This document shows positions 31,922-38,168 of a stretch of DNA of 38,168 bases, one piece after another; the first letter of the stretch is position 1, and each line of letters opens with the position of its first letter. The DNA lies in NCBI GenBank assembly GCA_020061585.1, contig JAGUXX010000051.1:1-38168 (forward strand). Reading direction: 5' to 3'. Position numbers and translations under genes: made by a program. The notes beneath the pieces are model-generated. The model had not been told where the DNA came from, searched no databases, and saw only the letters and a list, made by a program, of their open reading frames with translations. The DNA comes from Betaproteobacteria bacterium (lineage in GTDB: Bacteria > Pseudomonadota > Gammaproteobacteria > Burkholderiales > Thiobacillaceae).

Positions 31922-32743
31922 TCACTCACGCCAATGTTCGGCCACCCACTGGGTGGGCTTGATATAGCGCTTCAGGTGGGTGTACCAGGAACTGCCGATA
32001 CGCTGGGGTGAATTCATCCGCTTCAGATGCTCCCAACGAGTCAGATGGGGAAAGCCATCGTTCCAGCGTCCCGCCAAGGCGTCGGCCGGGTCCGGCTTGC
32101 CGGGAAAGATCACCACCCGGGCGTCCTTGGGCAGGCGGGGTGCGCGGAAATAGCGTAGCGGCCAGGGACCCAGACAATCAAGGCGGAAATGCCGTACCCA
32201 GCCCCGAGGCCAGAACTTCACGCCGCCTCGGACGTTCTGGGTGACATAGCGTTGCTCGAACTGGTAGTGGCCGGCGATGCCCTCGGGATCCTTGCGGAAG
32301 TTCTCCAGCAGGTAATGGTGGGCACCGATGCGGAAACGGAAGATGGAACTCTGGCCCAGCCGCTCCAGGGGCTTGATCATGTTGCGGGCCTGAATGACAT
32401 CATCGGGGTCGCCGTAGGTGAAGAAGCAGTCGATGTTGCCGGTGATCACCACGTCCAGGTCCACGAACAGGGCCAGGCCCTGGAGGCCGAACAGGTCCTT
32501 GTTCCACAGGGCGGTCTTGGGCCACTTGCCCGGGACGTTGGTGGGCCGGGGGCAACCGAGTTCGGGCAGGTCGTAGCAGTCCACTTCCGGGCGAATGCCG
32601 GTGCGGTCATCAGTAAAGCAGATGACCCGGAACGGCGGCGTGATATTGCGGGAAACCATGCCGTAGATGCGGTTCACATACTCGGGGCCATAACGGCTGC
32701 CCCACTTGATGCACATGACCTGCTTGATGTTCTGTTCAGCCAA
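31922..32743 (-). CDS. DxD glycosyltransferase-like protein, paralogue 1
   Basis: This 273-residue protein has the nucleotide-sugar and metal motif FVDLDVVITGNIDCFF near residue 100, preceded by TALWNKDLFGLQG. The N-terminal QVMCIKWGSRYGPEYVNRIY and the end WVAEHWRE closely match the second copy at 33.9-34.6 kb, so the two are paralogues. The fold class cannot be fixed by eye; GT-A is implied by the DxD. The best start is a TTG at 32743, with CAGGAG about 8 bp upstream, and it overlaps the ELM1 gene stop by 8 bp. Longer starts lie within that gene. It probably adds a sugar to the surface glycan. Confidence 0.82.
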   Translation of the reverse strand: MAEQNIKQVMCIKWGSRYGPEYVNRIYGMVSRNITPPFRVICFTDDRTGIRPEVDCYDLPELGCPRPTNVPGKWPKTALWNKDLFGLQGLALFVDLDVVITGNIDCFFTYGDPDDVIQARNMIKPLERLGQSSIFRFRIGAHHYLLENFRKDPEGIAGHYQFEQRYVTQNVRGGVKFWPRGWVRHFRLDCLGPWPLRYFRAPRLPKDARVVIFPGKPDPADALAGRWNDGFPHLTRWEHLKRMNSPQRIGSSWYTHLKRYIKPTQWVAEHWRE

Positions 32744-33860
32744 CTTGGCACTCCTGCCGGGAGGTTGTGTGACGCCCTTGCACGGGGGAACCGGGCTGGC
32801 CGAGCCAGTCCAGGAGGGCGGTGATGGTGTCCTGCATGATGTCTGTGCTGACTGGCTGGAACGTATCGGCCAGCGAGCCGGGCGCAAGGTTACAGGTATC
32901 CATGGCTTTCACGGGAACCTGGATCAGGCGGGAGGCGGCGACGTTGGCGGCCAGGAAACGCTTGTTGAAACTGGATTCCAGGGCATCGTGGCGCAAGGTT
33001 TCCGGGAACAGGGCGAATACCGGCCTTCCCGAGCTGATGGCCTCGGAAAGCATGGTCAGGCTGTCCTGGGTGCAGAAGGCCACGTCAGCGGCCCCCAGGT
33101 AGGGGATGACCACGGGTCGGGGGTCGCCGCCCCACCATGTGGCATCGGCCACCCGGGCCGGCTCCAGTTCGGCGCGCAGGATGGCTTCCGCCTCCCTGCC
33201 GGTGCGCCGGGAGGTGGTCAGCAGCCAGGCCAGGTCGTATTTCTGTGCCAGATAGTTCATGCCCTGGGCCAGGGCTTGCCAGTCCTCCGCCAAATAGTGG
33301 TGGCTGCGGCTGTTTCCGCCCAGCAGCATGCAGGCCAGGCGCCGCCCTGCCAGCCCTTGAGCCGCGATGAAGTCAGTCCCGGCCCGAGCTGCTTTGACCG
33401 GATCAAGGCGGGTGGGCAGGTAGTCCATGGTAATGCGGTTGTCACCCTGGACATCCTCCTCGGCGTGCAGCACCACTTTAAATTGGCGAGTGGAGATGTC
33501 CGGGGGCGGGCCGATGAAGACGTTGGCGCAGCCCAGACGACGTGCCAGCAGCACGTTGAGAAAGGCGGTTTTGCCGCCACTGGAAATAATGAGGTCGGGG
33601 CGTCCGGTGGGACGTCCTTCGGGAAAATCATAAACCATGTTCTCCAGCCAGACTGGCAACTCGCTCCGAGTGGCCTGGATAAGTCTGGCCACCAGTGGTC
33701 GGGCGAACCCCCGGATGTGCTGCCGCGCCTGAACCCAGACGATCCGGCCGTAACCCGCCCGTTGCAGGGCTTCGGCAACCGCCAGGGATTGGTTGTAGTG
33801 TCCCGGGTTGCCGTCGCTGATCAGCCAGATGGACGGTGCGTCGCCAGCATTGTCAGCCAC
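32736..33860 (-). CDS. ELM1-family (PF06258-type) protein, paralogue A
   Basis: This 374-residue protein belongs to the family named after plant mitochondrial fission protein ELM1, widespread in alpha- and betaproteobacteria. Recognisable parts are IWLISDGNPGHYNQSLAVAE at the start, LIISSGGKTAFLNVLLARRL, LLGGNSRSHHYL, LLTTSRRTG and VAFCTQDSLTMLSEAISSGR near residue 290. The last segment resembles the donor-binding end of GT-B glycosyltransferases. With neighbours that are all glycan enzymes, a glycosyltransferase role is more likely than fission, but this is inference. It is flanked by the two DxD paralogues, 3 bp from one and overlapping the other. Confidence 0.85.
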   Translation of the reverse strand: MADNAGDAPSIWLISDGNPGHYNQSLAVAEALQRAGYGRIVWVQARQHIRGFARPLVARLIQATRSELPVWLENMVYDFPEGRPTGRPDLIISSGGKTAFLNVLLARRLGCANVFIGPPPDISTRQFKVVLHAEEDVQGDNRITMDYLPTRLDPVKAARAGTDFIAAQGLAGRRLACMLLGGNSRSHHYLAEDWQALAQGMNYLAQKYDLAWLLTTSRRTGREAEAILRAELEPARVADATWWGGDPRPVVIPYLGAADVAFCTQDSLTMLSEAISSGRPVFALFPETLRHDALESSFNKRFLAANVAASRLIQVPVKAMDTCNLAPGSLADTFQPVSTDIMQDTITALLDWLGQPGSPVQGRHTTSRQECQVG

Positions 33861-33863
33861 GGC

Positions 33864-34598
33864 TTATTCCCTCCAGTGTTCGCCAATCCAGGTGGCCGGC
33901 AGAATATGCTTGTATATGCGCTTGTACCAGACGGCAGGCCATAGTCCAACTACCGCCTCGTCCGGATTGGGGACGCCGGGGAAGGCAACCACTCGCGCGG
34001 TTGGTGGAAGAAACGGCGGTTGCCACCAACGTTGCGGCATCGGCGGCAGGCAGTGGGTCTTGAACAGCACGCACCACTCATCCGGCCAGAAGGCGATGCT
34101 CTTGACGGTGCGCGAGATATAAGTTTGGGAGTTGCGGAACTGCTGGAACACTTCATCCTGATGGTCTACCAGATGATGCAGCAGGTAAGGATGACTGCCG
34201 ATACGGAAGCGGAATACCGAGGTGTTGCCGATACCTTGACCAGGTTGGGTCCAATTCTGCATGACGATGTAACTGAGCTGCGGTTGGTAGTCGAAAAACG
34301 GTTCGAGCGACCCGGTGACCACCACATCCAGGTCCAGGTACAGCCAATCACCTTGCATGCCGGGCAAGGTGTCGTTCCACAGCGAAACCTTGCGCCAGCC
34401 TCGATTGTTGTGTGGCGGTGGTATGGACACCGTTGGGCAGTCCAGGCATTCAACTTCGGGTCTGATGCCCTCTCGTCGATCCGTCATGCAGACAAAACGG
34501 AATGGCGATGCGAGGTGACGCGCGACCATGCCATAGAGTTTGTTGACGTACAGGGCGGGATATTTCTCCCCCCATTTCATACAGATGATCTGTTTCAT
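33864..34598 (-). CDS. DxD glycosyltransferase-like protein, paralogue 2
   Basis: The 244-residue protein mirrors the gene at 31.9-32.7 kb. Compare the start (KQIICMKWGEKYPALYVNKL against KQVMCIKWGSRYGPEYVNRI), the metal site (YLDLDVVVTGSLEPFF against FVDLDVVITGNIDCFF), the RIGSHPYLLHHL segment and the end (WIGEHWRE against WVAEHWRE). It lacks an N-terminal extension, starting directly with MKQIICMKWG at 34598. It ends 3 bp from the ELM1 paralogue A start, so these genes are probably translated from one message. Different acceptors are likely, given the diverged middle sections. Confidence 0.84.
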   Translation of the reverse strand: MKQIICMKWGEKYPALYVNKLYGMVARHLASPFRFVCMTDRREGIRPEVECLDCPTVSIPPPHNNRGWRKVSLWNDTLPGMQGDWLYLDLDVVVTGSLEPFFDYQPQLSYIVMQNWTQPGQGIGNTSVFRFRIGSHPYLLHHLVDHQDEVFQQFRNSQTYISRTVKSIAFWPDEWCVLFKTHCLPPMPQRWWQPPFLPPTARVVAFPGVPNPDEAVVGLWPAVWYKRIYKHILPATWIGEHWRE

Positions 34599-34604
34599 GG
34601 CAGG

Positions 34605-34928
34605 TTAGCCCGCTAAACAATGGTCCAGGTTGGCGCGATCAGATCCGGGCGCGAGGGGATAGTCCCCGACTGCGAAACATTCGCCAGAGTTCGCGCCGAT
34701 ATCGAGACAAAGACACGGCGACAAGGCCCGGACATGATCGCGCCAAAAATGCATGGGCGTCGAAATGCAACCTCTGGCCGAGTCCATGATCTGCTTTTTG
34801 TAGGCTCGATGATCGTCAGGACTGAGATGTACCCGATGCGGGGAATCCGGCGGGCTGACAACACGCGGACGCGGCGAGCCGTGCCTGGCCAAAATCAGCG
34901 GTCCGAACAACAGGCGTTTAAGTTGCAA
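34605..34928 (-). pseudogene. Truncated FkbM-type methyltransferase gene
   Basis: The 107-codon frame keeps only an N-terminal part: KRLLFGPLILARHGSPRPRV, then MHFWRDHVRALSPCLCLDIG and ANSGECFAVGDYP, which is the SAM-binding loop I (DIGANSGE). The sequence after DYP (LAPGSDRANLDHCLAG) does not continue the fold, and a TAA follows. An intact methyltransferase would need well over 100 more residues. The start overlaps the GT4 gene by 11 bp, so the fragment may still be translated. A 3' deletion joined it to the next gene. Confidence 0.78.
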
Positions 34929-36063
34929 GCGTAGGTTCCTCGTTCAAGGCCAGATAAACGTTCAGCGTTGCCGCAAGCATGTTCCGCAGCGTGAACTCAT
35001 GCTCGCGTGGCACCGCCGGCGGGGCTTGCAGAAAGGCGCGCACAGTCTTGCGCAAGGCTTGCTCGTCGCCCAACGGCAGCATTCCGTCCGGCAACAACGC
35101 ATGCAACTGCTCGCCGACGCCGCCGTGATTGTAGCCGCATACCGGGATGCCCAGACTCAGCGCTTCAAGCACGGTGCGGCCAAACGACTCGGCCTGGGTG
35201 GACAACGACAGGACCAGGCGCGAGATCGCCATGATTTCACGCAGATCGGAGCGTTGACCGGTGAAGGTCACGTGGCTGTCGATGCCCAGTCTGGTGGTCA
35301 AAGACCGCAATTCGTCCAGGTAAGCTTGCTTGGCGGGTTCGGCGCCGCCGACGATCAGGCCATGAATCGCCGGATGGGTCTGCTTCAGGTCGGCAATCAG
35401 GCCGAGAAAATCTTCATGGCCTTTCAATCGGGTGATCCGCCCGGGCAGTGTCAGCAACTGCTTGCCGGCAAGATCGGGATATTGTCCGCGCCAGGCTTCC
35501 AGCCATTGCGCGGATGGCTGGAAGCCGTAGGCATACTGTGCGCGATCGACGCCGCGATAAATCAGTTTGACTCGATCAGCCTCGACCTTCGGATAGCGAT
35601 CGAGCACGTATTGCCGAACCGTTTCCGAGACCGCGATGACCGCCTCGCCCTTGGTCATCACCGCGCTGTAGGCGTTGACCGAATACATGCCGTGCACGGT
35701 GCTGACCAGATGCGGTCTGTGTTCGGGGTCCATGCCTTTCCAGGCCAGATACGCCACCCAACCTGGCATGCGCGAACGGATGTGCAGGATATCCACCTGC
35801 TCGTCGCGAAGAATCCGGCGCAACCGGCCGACGTAGCGCGGCGGGGTCAACAGCGATTTGCGGCCCACATCCCAAGCCAGGTGTTCGCTGCCTTCGCGTT
35901 GGAGTTGCTCGACCAGGCGCCCGCCAGCCGAAATGACGATCGAGCGATGCCCTTGTTCGACCAGATATTTGCCGACTTCCAGCGTGCCGCGTTCGACGCC
36001 GCCGGATTCCAGCGCCGGCAAGATTTGCAGCACGGTCAGGCGGCGTGGTGATTCAGGCGGCAT
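34918..36063 (-). CDS. GT4-family glycosyltransferase (GT-B fold)
   Basis: The 381-residue retaining glycosyltransferase has an N-terminal acceptor domain (VLQILPALESGGVERGTLEV, residues 10-29; VDILHIRSRMPGW; VSTVHGMYSV) and a C-terminal donor domain. The latter includes LLTLPGRITRLKGHEDFLGL, HVTFTGQRSDLREIM, and the E-x7-E motif in STQAESFGRTVLEALSLGIP, followed by VCGYNHGGVGE. It should add a hexose to lipid A core or another lipid-linked glycan. Its start overlaps the ELM1 paralogue B end by 11 bp, and its end overlaps the methyltransferase fragment by 11 bp, consistent with a tight operon. Confidence 0.92.
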   Translation of the reverse strand: MPPESPRRLTVLQILPALESGGVERGTLEVGKYLVEQGHRSIVISAGGRLVEQLQREGSEHLAWDVGRKSLLTPPRYVGRLRRILRDEQVDILHIRSRMPGWVAYLAWKGMDPEHRPHLVSTVHGMYSVNAYSAVMTKGEAVIAVSETVRQYVLDRYPKVEADRVKLIYRGVDRAQYAYGFQPSAQWLEAWRGQYPDLAGKQLLTLPGRITRLKGHEDFLGLIADLKQTHPAIHGLIVGGAEPAKQAYLDELRSLTTRLGIDSHVTFTGQRSDLREIMAISRLVLSLSTQAESFGRTVLEALSLGIPVCGYNHGGVGEQLHALLPDGMLPLGDEQALRKTVRAFLQAPPAVPREHEFTLRNMLAATLNVYLALNEEPTLAT

Positions 36064-37003
36064 GGCTATCCAGGCGGTTCAATATCTGTTCAGCAACGCG
36101 TTTGGCTTCATTGAACTCGCGTTCCGGGAGGGCGAGCGGTTGTCCGCCGCGCCAGGCTTCGAACGGCGTTACCCAGGCATTATCGATCAATTTCCGCACG
36201 CCTCGACTAACGCGCGTGTCGCGCGGCTCCGGCAAACGCAGCAACCCGACACCGGCGCCGGCGGTGAGCGCTTCATAAAGCATGGAAACGCTGTCTTCCG
36301 TTACCCAGACCTGGCCTGCCTGCCCCAGGGCCTGTTCCAGCCAGCCAGGGCCGGTGGCGTCATGCGGGATTAGTTCAATATTGCCAGGCAGTGGTTGTGG
36401 CAATGCGGCGAGAAAAGTCGCCGGTGTTCGACGCGAGGAGGTGAGTTGCCAGTTCACACCAGGCGTGGATTCGACGATGCGCGCGACAGCCGCGGCGACG
36501 CGGTTGTCGTCCCAGCCGTAGTGGCTGGAAACGCCGCCGATCAAGATCAGCCCCCGGTCTGGCGAGGCGGATCGACTGGTTTGCACATCGTTGAGCACGC
36601 CCTGAATGCGGATGACATTGCCGCGCGCCGGCGGGTCGTCATGTTCCGGGATGACGCACAGGTCGAACCATGACAAGGGCAGACTCGGTTTCATCAGCAC
36701 CACCGCCTGGCCGCCGAAAGCGCGACGCGCGGCCAGCAGCGCGAAGTGGGTGGCATGGCCGGCGGCCAGCAGAATATCCGGCGCGGGCAGGCCGACGCCG
36801 GCGGGGAAGCGGCCCAGCATCCACTGCGCAAGCGATGCGGCGCGTGAAGGCGCCGCGAAATCGAAGCATTCGCCGGCGCGCCCCCTCAGCAACGCGTGCG
36901 TCAGGCCCAGGGTTTGTTTCTCGTGACCGGGTTTGCCGTCGACGAGACGCCAGATGGACAGCGGCGAATCAGAACGATTGTGTGGAATTGATTGTGTAAG
37001 CAA
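36053..37003 (-). CDS. ELM1-family (PF06258-type) protein, paralogue B
   Basis: The 316-residue protein is the second ELM1-family member in the operon. It has IWRLVDGKPGHEKQTLGLTH at the start, LIGGVSSHYGWDDNRVA, WQLTSSRRTPATFLAAL, and VTEDSVSMLYEALTAGAGVG at about residue 240. These align in order with ISDGNPGHYNQSL, LLGGNSRSHHYLAED, LLTTSRRTG and CTQDSLTMLSEAI of paralogue A, yet overall sequence is quite diverged and it is shorter. It is the first gene of the run, starting at 37003 beside a transposase remnant; no clear promoter was found in the intervening bases. Role as for paralogue A: a glycosyltransferase-like function is inferred. Confidence 0.84.
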   Translation of the reverse strand: MLTQSIPHNRSDSPLSIWRLVDGKPGHEKQTLGLTHALLRGRAGECFDFAAPSRAASLAQWMLGRFPAGVGLPAPDILLAAGHATHFALLAARRAFGGQAVVLMKPSLPLSWFDLCVIPEHDDPPARGNVIRIQGVLNDVQTSRSASPDRGLILIGGVSSHYGWDDNRVAAAVARIVESTPGVNWQLTSSRRTPATFLAALPQPLPGNIELIPHDATGPGWLEQALGQAGQVWVTEDSVSMLYEALTAGAGVGLLRLPEPRDTRVSRGVRKLIDNAWVTPFEAWRGGQPLALPEREFNEAKRVAEQILNRLDSHAA

Positions 37004-37021
37004 GCTTCGTGATGCTCGTTT

Positions 37022-37201
37022 CGCTACGAGCTGGAGCCGAAGCGGGTGGATGGAATACGGCGGGCGACAAATGGAAATTTTGTGTTGGGCAATACGCGCT
37101 TTGCCGAGCAGATCGAGGCGGCCCGGGGGCGGCGAGTGGTGCCGGGAAAATCAGGGCGGCCACGCAAGGTTGAACCGGAGTCTGGTGATTTGTTGGGGTG
37201 A
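37022..37201 (+). pseudogene. C-terminal remnant of REP-associated (Y1/IS200-like) transposase
   Basis: An open stretch of 59 codons reads RYELEPKRVDGIRRATNGNF, then VLGNTRFAEQIEAARGRRVV and PGKSGRPRKVEPESG before TGA at 37199-37201. The ATNGNFVLGNTRFAEQI segment and the GRPRK end match the tail of REP-associated tyrosine transposases as I know the family. The catalytic HUH and Tyr regions are missing, and an in-frame TGA lies just upstream at 37010-37012. There is no start codon, so it should be silent. It sits between the glycan operon promoter region and the toxin-antitoxin pair, and may mark one edge of an exchanged segment. Confidence 0.72.
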
Positions 37202-37233
37202 AACCGTGGTCAACACCACCGCTGCTGCTTCGC

Positions 37234-37437
37234 TCAGCCCACTGCGGCGCGGATCGAGTCGATATCGTTCCTCAGGAGTTGATTGACCAACTCATTGAGC
37301 GTGGTACCGCGTTTGGCGGCACTGGCCGCCAAGAAATCCAGCACCTCCGGCTCCAGCCGCACAGGTGGGATCAGGCGCAAATTGGGCCGGTAGAACTTGC
37401 CGCGCTCGGCGTTGCTGAAATCGTATTCATCCTTCAT
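37234..37437 (-). CDS. brnA: BrnA-type antitoxin
   Basis: The 67-residue protein begins MKDEYDFSNAERGKFYRPN, characteristic of BrnA antitoxins. It continues with a short ribbon-helix-helix-like segment, VRLEPEVLDFLAASAAKRGT and TLNELVNQLLRND. BrnA binds the BrnT toxin and the operon's own promoter. GAGGTGAG lies a few bases before the ATG. The longer frame upstream (to 37626) lies within the toxin gene and is not used. It is intact, although its toxin partner 38 bp upstream carries a premature stop. Its proposed DNA-binding role is from family knowledge. Confidence 0.85.
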   Translation of the reverse strand: MKDEYDFSNAERGKFYRPNLRLIPPVRLEPEVLDFLAASAAKRGTTLNELVNQLLRNDIDSIRAAVG

Positions 37438-37475
37438 GTGCTCACCTCGTCTTGCTGGCCGCTTGCGCGGCCTGC

Positions 37476-37784
37476 TCAATGTTGCTGCTCGTACTGCTCG
37501 CGTTCCCGCTTGGTCGGCTGCCGTGCCGAGATCACTCGCACCAGGGCGGTACTCGGACCGGTCGCGCTGAAGGTGTGAACCACCACCAACAGCTTGCCGT
37601 TCTGCGCTCGTCCCAAACTCACCCACCGCTCTTCGTCGTCACTATGTTCTTCATCCTAGCGCGACATCATCAGCGGATCGAGAAACACGCTCATTGTCTC
37701 GTTGAACTCGACACCATGCTTGACCAGGTTTCCGGCCGCCTTGACGTCGTCCCACTCGAACTCGTAAGTCGTGTCTCCGGTCAT
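37476..37784 (-). pseudogene. brnT: BrnT-type toxin gene with premature amber stop
   Basis: On the minus strand an ATG at 37784, preceded by AGAGGAG, opens a 102-codon BrnT-like reading: YEFEWDDVKAAGNLVKHGVE, FNETMSVFLDPLMMSR, then TAG (37658-37656, codon 43), then DEEHSDDEERWVSLGRAQNG, LLVVVHTFSA, VRVISARQPTKREREQYEQQ and TGA. Matches are the WDDVKAAGNLVKHGVEF start, the HSDDEERW middle and the ISARxxxxxERxxYE end. Apart from the single stop the frame is complete, so one base substitution inactivates it; a Tyr codon (TAC or TAT) would restore it. A sequencing error is possible but unforced. BrnT is a RelE-like ribonuclease toxin. Confidence 0.87.
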
Positions 37785-38022
37785 GCCTGTTTCTCCTCTG
37801 CCGGCTGGTTTGCTCCAGCCCGCGAAGGGTAGGGCGATTTAGCGTATCCGCCGGATGCATCCGGTGCAATGCACTGGCGGGAAGCAGATCAATGAAGACC
37901 GTGCGCCAACATCCGCCACGCTCGCCAGGGGATAGTACGGTTTTGTGTTAGTTCTGCGCGGTGATGATCCAACTATGCATCCCCATGTCACGTCGCCCTC
38001 GCCATGTACCCGCTAGTGTGGT

Positions 38023-38168
38023 GTTGCACGCTTGCCGGCGCAAATAAAACGGATGGATTTTTCCGCCAAGCTAGGCGCGGACCCGCTGCCGTATGGGGTA
38101 TACGGCAAGGGACCGCAACGACGCATGGCGGAAAAAGCCGCCGTTTTATGGGCTGGATAGCGTGCAAC
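38023..38168. mobile_element. 146-bp inverted-repeat element at the window edge
   Basis: The left arm (38023-38067) and right arm (38127-38168) are imperfect inverted repeats. Both begin with GTTGCACGCT, then share ATAAAACGG and TTTTTCCGCC in the same order. A smaller inner hairpin, GCCGTAT / ATACGGC, lies at 38088-38106. The final base of the window is the final base of the right arm. There is no coding sequence. It could be a MITE, the ends of an insertion sequence that lost its gene, or a large hairpin. The 238 bp to its left (37785-38022) show nothing I can name. Confidence 0.6.

Noticed and set aside
34605-34928. Intact small methyltransferase
   Set aside because: Only the first SAM loop is present; the later core strands are missing and the tail is unrelated, so it is a fragment.
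38023-38168. Integron attC site
   Set aside because: The ends GTTGCAC and GTGCAAC do not fit the GTTRRRY / RYYYAAC core, and no integrase or cassette structure is present.

Overview
The window reads as GC-rich proteobacterial chromosome, most likely a betaproteobacterium (perhaps Nitrosomonadales, Gallionellaceae or Rhodocyclales-like). This rests on the gene families (ApbC/Mrp, RppH, WaaA, NtrB/NtrC, MidA/NDUFAF7-like, DUF3301, MgtE, ELM1-family proteins) and on base composition; no rRNA or marker gene fixes the taxon. I saw no tRNA, rRNA or CRISPR array.

Layout. 1-6.3 kb: a DUF3301 membrane protein, a CbiM-like ECF permease, a large PhnD/HD-GYP/degenerate-GGDEF signalling protein, a HAD phosphatase, a small secreted protein, a CheY-like regulator and a DUF2892 protein. 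6.4-16.3 kb: housekeeping genes, namely apbC, a CBS-domain operon, rppH, a spermidine-synthase-like methyltransferase, a PCMT-like methyltransferase with rhodanese and a TolC-type channel, waaA and a UDP-glucuronate 4-epimerase-like gene. 15.7-19.4 kb: two Uma2 nucleases, each beside a different palindromic repeat, plus an FAD oxidoreductase and a MidA-like methyltransferase. 19.5-28.9 kb: ntrBC, a single-chain pyruvate:ferredoxin oxidoreductase (nifJ) carrying a translated REP-like palindrome, a frameshifted GIY-YIG gene fused to its stop, a REP-like array, a dihydroorotate-dehydrogenase-like gene and mgtE.

28.9-37.0 kb: a surface-glycan operon, all on the minus strand. In transcription order it has ELM1-family protein, GT4 glycosyltransferase, truncated FkbM-type methyltransferase, DxD glycosyltransferase, second ELM1-family protein, second DxD glycosyltransferase (paralogue of the first), sulfotransferase, a decayed SGNH-like gene, an intact FkbM methyltransferase and a membrane protein. 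Most junctions overlap or nearly touch. The locus probably builds and decorates an LPS or capsule glycan, upstream steps being served by waaA and the epimerase elsewhere in the window.

37.0-38.2 kb: the C-terminal remnant of a REP-associated (Y1) transposase, a BrnTA toxin-antitoxin pair in which the toxin has an amber stop while the antitoxin is intact, and a 146-bp inverted-repeat element that reaches the last base of the window.

The recurring theme is short palindromic DNA: nine REP-like arms in three places (one inside nifJ), a MITE-like element, a tandem 111-bp palindrome that supplies a gene's stop codon, and small nuclease or transposase genes lying next to these repeats.
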